NCBI RefSeq assembly: GCF_017356035.1
Contig: NZ_JAFIQX010000003.1
Location: 1-64,000 of the forward strand
Direction of reading: 5' to 3'
Length of the DNA stretch: 64,000 bases
Source of the DNA: Longitalea luteola
GTDB lineage: Bacteria; Bacteroidota; Bacteroidia; Chitinophagales; Chitinophagaceae
Below the pieces are notes generated by a model that saw only the letters and a list, made by a program, of their open reading frames with translations, was not told the origin of the DNA and made no database searches. The translations under genes were made by a program, and so were the position numbers. This document shows, piece by piece, positions 52,866-60,532 of the stretch; the stretch's first letter is position 1; the number at the start of each line of letters is the position of its first letter.

Positions 52866-52901
52866 AAAGGGGCGTCCCGGCTTTGCCGGGACGCCCCTTT
52901 T
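52866..52901. terminator. Bidirectional terminator between AIM24 and Bax-inhibitor genes
   Basis: AAAGGGGCGTCCCGGC pairs perfectly with its complement around TTT, with A and T runs on the two sides. Confidence 0.9.
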
Positions 52902-52943
52902 GTAAAGTATATTATCTCGTGCCCCACAGGAGGGGCGGGGGCT

Positions 52944-53702
52944 TTATTTTCTATCACCAGCCAGCTTGGCCAGTAAGCGCAGAATCTCCAGGTACAGCCA
53001 TACGATGGTTACCAGCAGGCCAAAGGCGCCATACCATTCCATATATTTAGGAGCTCCCATGTTGGCGCCATTCTCGATCATATCGAAATCCAGAATCAGG
53101 TTCATGGCAGCCAAACCAACGACTACCAAAGAGAAAATGATACCGAATGTACTGCCTTCATGCAGGAAGGGAATATCGATATTGGCAAAATGCAAACCGA
53201 TTGAGATCAGGTAGAATACAGCGATACCCAACGTAGCGGTGATCACTATTTTCTTGAAAACGGGTGTTGCCTTGATGATGTTGAATTTGTATAACAGGAA
53301 CATGGCGATCACCACCCCGAAGGTGAGGGCTACAGCCTGCGTTATAATATTAGGTGCGATCTTTTCGAAAGCATAGTTATAGTAAGCGGAAATAGCACCT
53401 ACAGCAAAGCCTTTCACCAGTGCGTATATAGGGGCCAGGTAGGCCGCCCATTGCATCTTGAAAGCCAGGATAAGGGCGATGCCTAAAGCACCGAATACAG
53501 ACACCCACATGTAGGTTGTTACCTCAACACCTGAATAAACCATTTTCCATGCGAGGCCGGCAGTTGCCATGGTAAGCAGGAAAAGGATACCGAATTTGTT
53601 CAGCGTTCCTTTTACCGTCATTGCCCCGTCATAGGACATGGAATAGCTTTTCGAAAATGTCTTTTCGTTTAAAGCAGGATTACCGGATTTAAATAGAGCC
53701 AT
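52944..53702 (-). CDS. Bax inhibitor-1/YccA family membrane protein
   Basis: This 252-residue inner-membrane protein has seven predicted helices and the YccA/YbhL-like pattern: MTVKGTLNKFGILFLLTMATAGLAW early, AYLAPIYALVKGFAVGAISAYYN, then FKKIVITATLGIAVFYLISIGLHF and the C-terminal LVVVGLAAMNLILDFDMIENGANMGAPKYMEWYGAFGLLVTIVWLYLEILRLL with the conserved acidic residues of the proposed pH/calcium latch (DFD, E). It may act as a calcium/proton leak or stress regulator, by analogy with YetJ; that role is inferred. Monocistronic, with a shared terminator 42 bp past the stop. Confidence 0.93.
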   Translation of the reverse strand: MALFKSGNPALNEKTFSKSYSMSYDGAMTVKGTLNKFGILFLLTMATAGLAWKMVYSGVEVTTYMWVSVFGALGIALILAFKMQWAAYLAPIYALVKGFAVGAISAYYNYAFEKIAPNIITQAVALTFGVVIAMFLLYKFNIIKATPVFKKIVITATLGIAVFYLISIGLHFANIDIPFLHEGSTFGIIFSLVVVGLAAMNLILDFDMIENGANMGAPKYMEWYGAFGLLVTIVWLYLEILRLLAKLAGDRK

Positions 53703-53869
53703 AGTTATAAGGGTTTTAAATTTAATTATGCTATGTTCTAAGATCTTTGTTTTATTTCTGGTCAGGCTTCCAGAGTCACCGGTTACCAGTTACCGGTGGC
53801 CTGCAACCTGAATAAAGTTCCGCTTATTTGTTTTAATCAACACAACTTGTCCCGACTTTAGTCGGGATT

Positions 53870-53924
53870 AGCAAATCAGCACATCAGTACATTGATTCAT
53901 TGTGATTACATTATCACATTATTC
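53870..53924. repeat. Octamer array, AGCACATC/ATTATCAC words
   Basis: Six in-register octamers (AGCAAATC, AGCACATC, AGTACATT, GATTCATT, GTGATTAC, ATTATCAC) run up to the ricT stop. Just to the left, CCCGAC/GTCGGG forms a small hairpin (53851-53866), and 53775-53810 holds a few heptamers (GGTTACC, AGTTACC). Confidence 0.7.
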
Positions 53925-55253
53925 TTTTTTCCCCCGGTCTTCCCGGTTGTCCCGGCTCTCCCGGTTTTCGCGGTTCTGCTGCTGATTCCTTTGCGGATTA
54001 TGCTTCCGCTCGTTGCCTCCGCCTCCTTTTTTATCGTGTTGCCGGTTGTCGCGGCGGTGTTGCTGTTGTTGCTGATGAGGACGGTGTTGCTCCTTTTGTT
54101 GCTGCTGCTGACGGGGCTGTTGCTCCTTCTGCTGTTGGTGGTGGTGCCGCTTTTTCTTTTCGGCCCTTTCCAGGCTGCGTAAGCTGATCTGTCCAACCAC
54201 ATCAACAAATTCAGGTTCCACCTCTTTGGGCTTCTGGGTGGTTACATCAACTGCTTCCAGTTCATCGGCCACTTTGCCCTGCTCATTCAACTGTTTTATT
54301 TTCCGTACCCGTTCAATGGTCAGCGGGTACTGCTTGGTGCTGTCGGGCAGGGTATACCACATGAGATTTTTGAAAATATCTTTCTTGATCAGGATGGCAG
54401 TGCCCTTTTGTACCTGCAGCGTATCGGCATTGTCTGGAAAATGCTGTAATGCATCGAGGTAAATATCCAGTTCGTAGTTGAGGCAACATTTTAACCGGCC
54501 GCACTGTCCGCTCAACTTGCTTTGGTTGATCGACAGGTTCTGATAACGGGCAGCAGTGGTATTTACCGATTTAAAATCGGTTAACCAGGTGCTGCAGCAA
54601 AGTTCGCGACCGCAACTGCCGATTCCGCCCACTTTGGCGGCCTCCTGGCGGGCGCCTATCTGGCGCATTTCAACCTTTACCCTGAATTCTTTAGCGTAAA
54701 CTTTGATCAATTCACGAAAGTCGACCCGGTCATCGGCGATATAAAAGAAGGTGGCTTTGCGGCCGTCCGCCTGGATCTCTACTTCCGTGAGCTTCATTTC
54801 CAGGTTCAGCTGGCGGGCAATGGCCCGCGCCCTGATGAGGGCGTCTTTTTCGCGTTCTTTATTTTGTTGCCAGATCTCTATGTCTTTATCTGTGGCGCGG
54901 CGTAACACTTTTTTAATATCGGGGTCGGTTTCGTCGGCATTTCTTTTCTTCATTTGCAGGCGAACAATTTCTCCTGTAAGGTTTACAGTGCCAACATCGA
55001 AACCGCTTACGCCTTCTACGGCAACGAGGTCCCCTTTTTCGAATAAATGAACAGTGGTATTCCGGAAAAAGTCTTTGCGACTTCCGTTATTGAAAGTTAT
55101 CTCTACGATCTTGCAGCTGCCTGAAGGATCGCTGAATGGCAGGTTACTCAGCCAATCGTGCACATTCATCCTGTTACAACTGCCCGTGCTGCATCCGCCA
55201 TTGCTTTTACAACCGGCAACTTTACCGCCTGTTCCGCATGAACTACATCCCAT
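53919..55253 (-). CDS. ricT: RicT, PSP1-domain iron-sulfur complex subunit
   Basis: This 444-residue protein begins with a Cys-rich stretch (MGCSSCGTGGKVAGCKSNGGCS). The PSP1 domain spans residues about 95-260, with the conserved IGSCGRELCCSTWLTDFKSV and KLSGQCGRLKCCLNYEL blocks whose cysteines bind Fe-S in the RicA-RicF-RicT complex of Bacillus. In that system it promotes RNA maturation with RNase Y. The last 80 residues are a low-complexity Gln/His/Arg/Asn tail (QQQ, HHH, RRD runs), probably disordered and RNA-binding. Neighbouring holB is the usual partner in Bacteroidota; gldH, which often follows ricT in the phylum, is not present. Confidence 0.93.
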   Translation of the reverse strand: MGCSSCGTGGKVAGCKSNGGCSTGSCNRMNVHDWLSNLPFSDPSGSCKIVEITFNNGSRKDFFRNTTVHLFEKGDLVAVEGVSGFDVGTVNLTGEIVRLQMKKRNADETDPDIKKVLRRATDKDIEIWQQNKEREKDALIRARAIARQLNLEMKLTEVEIQADGRKATFFYIADDRVDFRELIKVYAKEFRVKVEMRQIGARQEAAKVGGIGSCGRELCCSTWLTDFKSVNTTAARYQNLSINQSKLSGQCGRLKCCLNYELDIYLDALQHFPDNADTLQVQKGTAILIKKDIFKNLMWYTLPDSTKQYPLTIERVRKIKQLNEQGKVADELEAVDVTTQKPKEVEPEFVDVVGQISLRSLERAEKKKRHHHQQQKEQQPRQQQQQKEQHRPHQQQQQHRRDNRQHDKKGGGGNERKHNPQRNQQQNRENRESRDNREDRGKKE

Positions 55254-55622
55254 TCTCTATTTGGAATTAACGATTTATAAATTTAATTAATGATCGGCCG
55301 GAAATACATGCAGAAATAAAGGCAGGGTATTATTCATCCCTCCGGGAAAACCGGGGTGCGCCTGTATTCGCAAATTGACGGGTTACAATATTGTAACCTA
55401 TTGAATAAGACGCATTTATGGATAATATAGCGAAATAAGATAACCTGGTAATATATATATCCTGCTCGCATTGCAATCCCTTACGCACAATTTTTCTGCT
55501 CCTGCTTTACAGGCCGATTTACAAATATAAGTTATTAACGTCAAAAGGGCTTTTATATGATAAAGCTGAAAAGCCTGGCCCGTGGATAGCGTAATTGAAG
55601 GCTGGCTGAACACCAACAGCTG
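55254..55622. other. Gap between holB stop and ricT start
   Basis: These 369 bp hold no supported gene, terminator or array. Short dyads are present but nothing striking. The distance suggests that ricT has its own promoter. Confidence 0.45.
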
Positions 55623-56858
55623 CTAAATAATATTAGCTACCTGCTTGGCGGCAATGATGTGGTATAATTTAATGGTGAGGGCATGGAACAGCATTTTGGC
55701 ATTGGCGTTCCGTTCTATATAATAAGAGGCTTTGTCGAGCTCTTCAATAATGGCCTGCTGCTGATGAAAGGCGGCGATCTTGTTCAGGCGGCCGGCAAAG
55801 TCTTTTTCCTTGTCGGGCAGGTGCAGGTTCTCGGGTCCCATGGCGTGCAGCCGGATGGCCTGCTCCAGCAGATGGGTGAAATAACGGAGGAATTGTTTTT
55901 GTTTTTCGCGGCCCAGCTTGCTCACTTCCTCGATCCATTTTACCTGGGAAATAGGGCCGTTCTTTAAAATGGCATTAAGCCATTCGCGCAGCAGCGATTG
56001 CCAGTCTTCGTCGGCATGCTGTATTAACTGTAATGCCTCCCGGTAATTGCCTTCTGCGATAAGAGCGATCTGGCTGGCAGGTTCTTCGGCCATTTTTGCT
56101 CTGGTTACCAGGGCGCCCGTTATTTCCTGGTGGCTAAGGGCCGGAATTTTAACCAGCTGGGTTCTCGACAAGATGGTCTGCAGAATGAGCGATTCATTTT
56201 CGGCGACCAAAATAAATAGAGTATTTGGTGGTGGCTCTTCGATGAGTTTCAACAGCTTATTTCCTTCATTGCCCAGGTATTCGGGCATCCACATGACCAG
56301 TATTTTAAATCCGCTTTCGAAGCTTTTTAGCGACAGCTTGCGGATGATGTCGTTACACTCATAGGCGGTAATATTACCCTGCTTGTTCTCGGCGCCAATA
56401 AATTGTAACCAGTCGTAGGCGTTACCGTATGGGTATTTGCTGATGAACTCCCGCCATTCACTGATGTAATCCGAGCTTAGGGGCTTATCGCCCGATTTGC
56501 GAGGGATCACCGGATAAGAAAAATGGATATCCGGATGCATGAGCTGCAGCATCTTCTGACAGGATGGGCATTCACCGCAGGAATCTTGTAAGTGGTTTGT
56601 GGTGAGTGGTGAGTGGGTGGCTCCCGAAGGGATCGGCTCCTCGCCAAATAGCGAAGGTCCGGCGGCTGCTGCAGGAACAACGCCTTTCTGGTTCACTTTT
56701 TCACAAACGATGTATTGGGCAAATGCAATGGCGAGGGGCAGGGCGCCGCTACCTTCTTTCCCTAAGAACAAAAGGGCATGGCTGATGCGGTCGTGCTGCA
56801 CCATATTGGCGAGATGCAGTTTTACATCTGCCTGGCCTATAACATCTTTAAATAACAT
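55623..56858 (-). CDS. holB: DNA polymerase III delta-prime subunit
   Basis: From ATG 56858 this is a 411-residue clamp-loader subunit: MLFKDVIGQADVKLHLANMV, the HALLFLGKEGSGAL P-loop-like segment (degenerate, as normal in delta-prime), the zinc-binding CGECPSC (residues 94-100) with C52, DIRKL/FKILVMWMPEYLGNEGNKLLKLIEEPPPNTLFILV (sensor and box VI), and a C-terminal collar domain. Residues about 57-91 (between VCEKV and DSCGEC) are an insertion; its last part, THSPLTTNHLQ, is a translated heptamer array. The 69-residue upstream frame extension is array-derived and is rejected; ATG 56858 matches the family start. Confidence 0.93.
   Translation of the reverse strand: MLFKDVIGQADVKLHLANMVQHDRISHALLFLGKEGSGALPLAIAFAQYIVCEKVNQKGVVPAAAAGPSLFGEEPIPSGATHSPLTTNHLQDSCGECPSCQKMLQLMHPDIHFSYPVIPRKSGDKPLSSDYISEWREFISKYPYGNAYDWLQFIGAENKQGNITAYECNDIIRKLSLKSFESGFKILVMWMPEYLGNEGNKLLKLIEEPPPNTLFILVAENESLILQTILSRTQLVKIPALSHQEITGALVTRAKMAEEPASQIALIAEGNYREALQLIQHADEDWQSLLREWLNAILKNGPISQVKWIEEVSKLGREKQKQFLRYFTHLLEQAIRLHAMGPENLHLPDKEKDFAGRLNKIAAFHQQQAIIEELDKASYYIERNANAKMLFHALTIKLYHIIAAKQVANII
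56589..56616. repeat. Heptamer array inside the holB coding sequence
   Basis: Four in-register heptamers; on the coding strand they read CCACTCA, CCACTCA, CCACAAA and CCACTTA. The words are the same as in the right parts of the composite repeats at 51962-51996 and 59760-59787. They encode part of a peptide not seen in typical delta-prime proteins. Confidence 0.8.
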
Positions 56859-56877
56859 GCGGGGCGAAGTTAAGCGG

Positions 56878-57010
56878 AAAACGCCAAACGCGGAACGCGG
56901 AACGCAAAACGCAAAACGCTGAACGCGAAACGCAAAACGCGGAACGCAAAACGCGGAACGCAAAACGCAAAATACAAAACACAAAACGCGGAATGCCGAA
57001 CGCAAAAAGC
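56878..57010. repeat. Longest heptamer array, AAAACGC/GGAACGC words
   Basis: Nineteen consecutive in-register heptamers (AAAACGC, GGAACGC, TGAACGC, GAAACGC) lie directly upstream of holB. Read from the minus strand they have no stop for 60 codons and encode a seven-residue repeat (such as RSAFCVP). A partial copy of the GCAGGCAGG palindrome follows at 57026-57041. Confidence 0.93.
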
Positions 57011-57048
57011 TCATCGATTGGAAGCTGCCGGCAGGCAGGCACAACCCG

Positions 57049-57078
57049 CAAAAAAGCCCCGGCACAATCGCCGGGGCC
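57049..57078 (-). terminator. Terminator with no obvious gene before it
   Basis: GCCCCGGC pairs with GCCGGGGC; on the minus strand seven T follow. Upstream on that strand the nearest gene end is 57632, and another terminator already lies at 57530-57597. Confidence 0.75.
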
Positions 57079-57529
57079 TAAATACTTTTAACAGGCTAAA
57101 CTCTTTTGGGATTACGTAGGAATAGGATCAAGCTACAAAGAGGTTCACCAGGAAAAGTGGATGGATCAGCTTTTCATTGGATAGGATAACAATTGATCCT
57201 AATGGTTTTTCACCAGGATATCTTTCTTTCATAGGAACCTTGGATAAGTTTTTCGAGGACCTGGATGGTCTTTCTTCGGATCTGGATGTTTAAAACTGAT
57301 ATTGGATTAAGGCTCAAAATTGCCGATATATTACCGCAACTTTAACATTATTCGTTCAAACGACATTTAAAATCGATATAGCGCCGCTTTATGCGGATGA
57401 AAATATGAGCGGAAACCATTATAGGTGAAATAAAGAGCTTATTTCATATAACTATTAGCCAAAATGCGCAAAAAACCGCAAACCAATAATATAAAGAAGA
57501 AAGAAAATCTTAATTACAAGGGCGGGATA
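57079..57529. other. Gap upstream of the orphan terminator, possible short transcript
   Basis: These 450 bp contain many GGAT/GATCC-like words and short pairs such as CCTGGTGAA (minus strand, twice). The longest minus-strand ORF with an ATG is 34 codons and not supported. With a terminator at each end on the minus strand, a non-coding RNA is possible but not demonstrated. Confidence 0.3.
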
Positions 57530-57597
57530 AAAAAGCGTGGCGAGCTCCTCATTGCCTGCCCGTTAAAGCAGTGGTTGAAAGGAACCCGCCACGCCAT
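57530..57597 (-). terminator. Terminator of the glutathione peroxidase gene
   Basis: On the minus strand GCGTGGCG pairs with CGCCACGC over a 44-base loop, followed by TTTTTTA. It starts 35 bp past the stop. Confidence 0.6.
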
Positions 57598-57631
57598 ATT
57601 ATTTTATTGTGTACGCTGTTTAACCTGCTTC

Positions 57632-58147
57632 TTAGTTAAGATATTTGGTCACTTCTTCGCTGGTAACCTTGGTTTTGTTATGGATCACCGTGATCAGGTT
57701 GCCCTTTTCATCTAACAGGAACTTCGTGAAATTCCATTTAATGGGATCCTTGATGCCTTTCTTGTCGGCCTGGGCCACGAGGTATTTGAACAGCGGGTGA
57801 ATATCATCGCCTTTAACAGAGACCTTTTCAGCCATTGGGAAGGTTACACCATAATTCTTTTTACAGAACTCCTGGATCTCTTCACGCGAGCCGGGTTCCT
57901 GTCCGCCAAAATTATTGGCCGGGAAACCCACGATCACCAGTTTGTCTTTATACTGCTTGTACAGCTGTTCCAGGTCGGCATACTGAGGAGTATTGCCGCA
58001 TTTGGAGGCTGTGTTAACGATCATGATCTTTTTTCCTTTGAATTTCTTGAAGTCGATTGTGCCGGCGCCATCGAGTGCAGGAACCTTGAAGTCATAGATG
58101 GAAGGCGCTGCAATGAATAACAGCGAAGCGAGCAATAGGCGTATCAT
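57632..58147 (-). CDS. Glutathione peroxidase family protein, exported
   Basis: This 171-residue thioredoxin-fold peroxidase has an N-terminal signal (MIRLLLASLLFIAAPS) and the GPx motifs: VNTASKCGNTPQY with peroxidatic Cys50, GFPANNFGGQEPG with catalytic Gln, and WNFTKFLLD with catalytic Trp and Asn. Cys replaces selenocysteine, and a second Cys (FCKKNYGV) may resolve it, so it probably uses thioredoxin-like reductant rather than glutathione to remove hydroperoxides. The signal points to the periplasm. It has its own terminator, and a possible -7 box (CATCTTTG) lies about 40 bp upstream. Confidence 0.93.
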   Translation of the reverse strand: MIRLLLASLLFIAAPSIYDFKVPALDGAGTIDFKKFKGKKIMIVNTASKCGNTPQYADLEQLYKQYKDKLVIVGFPANNFGGQEPGSREEIQEFCKKNYGVTFPMAEKVSVKGDDIHPLFKYLVAQADKKGIKDPIKWNFTKFLLDEKGNLITVIHNKTKVTSEEVTKYLN

Positions 58148-58249
58148 ATTGAATTAATTTTAAGTAGTGTTCACCGCTAATTGTACTATACAAAGATGAT
58201 ACTAAATTGGTTGCTTTGATGCAAAATAATGGTTAACGGTCCGGGCGGG

Positions 58250-59647
58250 TTATTGTTTTTCGTAACAACCTAGGTCAGGCAAACCTACGGGCCTCGACCT
58301 TCCATCGAGGTCGATGTTAACGCCTGTATTGGTTCCGCTGTTAATGGCCGGAGACCCATCGAGCAACCGGAAATTATAAAATTTTGATTGGGTGTTGACG
58401 CTATCGAACAGCGGCGGCTGATTGTTAATAATATTGCTCGCGTTCACAAACCCCGGGGTGTTCTTCACTTTCCATAAACAGTTTTGGAAATTAACATTGA
58501 AGGGTGTGTTCCCTTGTTTATCGGTCATTACTTCGTCTTCCGTAGTTCCGTTTTCTCCCCAGAATATGCAGTTCGTGAAACTGGCATTTAAATTCCACGT
58601 AAATATATTATTCCCCTCCTTCAAGTAATTGGTTACTATCAACACAGGGTCTTTATGCAACAGGTAGGAGTTGGAGTAAGAAACAGCGGTGCAATGTGAG
58701 AAATCGTAAGTGCCGCCATAACCGATCAATATATTCTTGCCGCAATTACTGATTAAACAATTTTGGGCTTTGATGGCTGATCGTAAACCAAGGATGCCGG
58801 CATCATAGCAATTATCAACAATACATTCGTTGAGCAATACTTTCGGATTACTGTTCACAGAAAGGCTGTCGGCTACTATACCCTGATAGGCATTTAGAAT
58901 GCTGGCGTATTGCAACACATTGTCTTTACTGTTTTTGCCGAAATAGATGCCGGGCCAGCCGCCAGGGAAATCGCGGTATGGATCATCGAGCCGGTCACCT
59001 TTGAATATAACCCGCGTGCTGTCGTACTGTTCGCCGTTCACCTTCAACGTGCCTTCTACTATGATCGGCGTATTGGCATGCAGGTAAATACGGCATCCTT
59101 TTTCAATGGTAAGGGTGGCATTCCTGTCAATATACAAATAATCACCGGTGATAACGTAGGGAATGATGTTCGTCCAGGTAACATTGCCGGTTATGACGCG
59201 TGAGCGCATGAAATTGGCGTTCTGTCCCCAGGCATCCAGCTGCACCCACCGTTCATTGCCGTTATATTCTATCAGAATGCTGTCCTGTATCACAAATGGG
59301 AGTTCTGCCGTAGTTGGGTCAACTTTTACCGTGACAAAAACATAAATGCTGTCGTTGGCATCCATTTCAATATTGGTTACTTCAGGCCCCTGCGTTCCAT
59401 CTACATTGATATTGAAGAACGATGCATTGCCACCCTGCAGGGCTACTCTGTTCAGCCGCAGCTTTTGGTTATTGTCGTTATAGATGCGGAAAAATTTGGT
59501 GACAGAACCTGTTGTGGTGAACACCGTATCAAAATGCAGGCTGTCGGTGCTGGTGGCGAGTGATGCCGTGCCGCTGGTTATGAATGATTCCTTTTTACAG
59601 GAGATCAACATACCGGTTAGCAGGAGGGCAGCAAATAAATATTTCAT
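58250..59647 (-). CDS. Surface/periplasmic lipoprotein with right-handed beta-helix
   Basis: From ATG 59647 this is a 465-residue lipoprotein with lipobox GMLISC (Cys18, MKYLFAALLLTGMLISCKKES). Residues about 30-170 form a beta-sandwich-like stretch. Residues 170-420 form a parallel beta-helix (LKVNGEQYDSTRVIFKGD, VLLNECIVDNCYDAGILGLRSAIKAQNCLISNCGKNILIG). The C-terminus, RLLDGSPAINSGTNTGVNIDLDGRSRPVGLPDLGCYE, is the choice-of-anchor Q pattern. It probably binds or cleaves polysaccharide; no catalytic residues can be assigned. The 41-residue upstream extension is array sequence, and a promoter lies inside it. Confidence 0.85.
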   Translation of the reverse strand: MKYLFAALLLTGMLISCKKESFITSGTASLATSTDSLHFDTVFTTTGSVTKFFRIYNDNNQKLRLNRVALQGGNASFFNINVDGTQGPEVTNIEMDANDSIYVFVTVKVDPTTAELPFVIQDSILIEYNGNERWVQLDAWGQNANFMRSRVITGNVTWTNIIPYVITGDYLYIDRNATLTIEKGCRIYLHANTPIIVEGTLKVNGEQYDSTRVIFKGDRLDDPYRDFPGGWPGIYFGKNSKDNVLQYASILNAYQGIVADSLSVNSNPKVLLNECIVDNCYDAGILGLRSAIKAQNCLISNCGKNILIGYGGTYDFSHCTAVSYSNSYLLHKDPVLIVTNYLKEGNNIFTWNLNASFTNCIFWGENGTTEDEVMTDKQGNTPFNVNFQNCLWKVKNTPGFVNASNIINNQPPLFDSVNTQSKFYNFRLLDGSPAINSGTNTGVNIDLDGRSRPVGLPDLGCYEKQ

Positions 59648-59654
59648 GTTCCTG

Positions 59655-59684
59655 TAAAAATACACGTTTTCGGATATACACAAA
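59655..59684 (-). promoter_or_regulatory. Candidate promoter of the beta-helix lipoprotein
   Basis: On the minus strand TTTG, 18 bases and TATTTTTA match the Bacteroidota form with one mismatch in the -7 box. The ATG follows 7 bp later. The TTTG box is the edge of the heptamer array. Confidence 0.5.
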
Positions 59685-59787
59685 AGGCGGAAGGCGAAAG
59701 GCTGAAGGCGATGAATTTCGGGCGGCGCAAGTTCGGAGATTAATCCCGAATGTCGCGAGCCATTCACCACTCACCATTCACCACTGT
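59682..59787. repeat. Composite repeat, second copy
   Basis: Four AAGGC-type heptamers (59682-59709) are followed by a core (59710-59759, ATGAATTTCGGGCGGCGCAA and on) and four CCATTCA/CCACTCA heptamers (59760-59787). Order and orientation are as at 51814-51996. It ends three bases before the comF stop codon. Confidence 0.9.
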
Positions 59788-59789
59788 GT

Positions 59790-60485
59790 TTACTTTACCG
59801 TATACGCCATGGTCATGATGCTGATGCGTGTACCAGGTGCTGTTAACAGTTCCTGTCCGCAGGCTTCCAGGGTGGCGCCAGTGGTTATTACATCATCAAC
59901 CAATAGAATATGTTTACCGGTTATAAGATCCGGTTGCTTGAGCTCGAATTTTCCCTGCATGTTCAGCCATCGGTCGATGCGGTTCTTGTTGGTTTGTGTT
60001 GCACTGGAAGTCTGGCGTTGTATTACCTGTTTAAAAATGGGAAGTGTAAGTACTTCGGCCATACCCTCGCATAAAACGGTTGCCTGGTTGTAGCCCCGTT
60101 TGCGTTCCCTGGCTGCAAACAAGGGCAATGGCACCAGGACTTCAACATCGCTAAACCGATGCGTATGTAATAACAGCTCGCCCATTTTGCGGCCAATGAA
60201 AAGTCCCAGTTCTTTATTACCCTTATATTTCAACGCATGTACGATGTGTTGCAATAAAGAATCTTTCGAAAAATAAAGGTAACTGGCGGCGGCGGTGACC
60301 GCCATGCGGCCCCAGAAGATCTTTTCGACGGGGTTGTTCGCATGCATGTGGAAACCAGTTACCGGCAACCGGTTGATGCAATGCATGCATAAGACCTGTT
60401 GCCGGCTCATGATATCACTGCCGCAACCTACGCAATGATGTGGTAAGAAAAGATGTAGTAATGGATGTAATGCATTTTTAAGCAT
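59790..60485 (-). CDS. comF: ComF family phosphoribosyltransferase-like protein
   Basis: This 231-residue protein has an N-terminal zinc finger (HHCVGCGSDI... LCMHCINRLP) and a C-terminal PRTase fold with the PRPP motif LLVDDVITTGATLEACGQEL. ComF proteins act in the cytosol in natural transformation, helping single-stranded DNA uptake; in non-competent bacteria their role is less clear. The YKGNKELGLFIGRKMGELL helix is typical. Right before the ATG lies AGCAGTT/AACTGCT, a hairpin that could occlude the start. radA ends 47 bp upstream on the same strand, so the two DNA-processing genes may form an operon. Confidence 0.93.
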   Translation of the reverse strand: MLKNALHPLLHLFLPHHCVGCGSDIMSRQQVLCMHCINRLPVTGFHMHANNPVEKIFWGRMAVTAAASYLYFSKDSLLQHIVHALKYKGNKELGLFIGRKMGELLLHTHRFSDVEVLVPLPLFAARERKRGYNQATVLCEGMAEVLTLPIFKQVIQRQTSSATQTNKNRIDRWLNMQGKFELKQPDLITGKHILLVDDVITTGATLEACGQELLTAPGTRISIMTMAYTVK

Positions 60486-60532
60486 AGCAGTTGTTTTAAC
60501 TGCTACTGCCCAGAGCGCTTAAGACATTCAAT

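Noticed and set aside
53892-54182. Leucine/valine-rich ORF opposite the ricT tail
   Set aside because: It is the antisense of the Gln/His/Arg-rich low-complexity C-terminus of RicT.
57079-57529. Known structural RNA (tmRNA, RNase P, SRP or 6S) in the gap before the orphan terminator
   Set aside because: None of the conserved motifs of these RNAs could be found by eye; only a generic short-transcript hypothesis remains.
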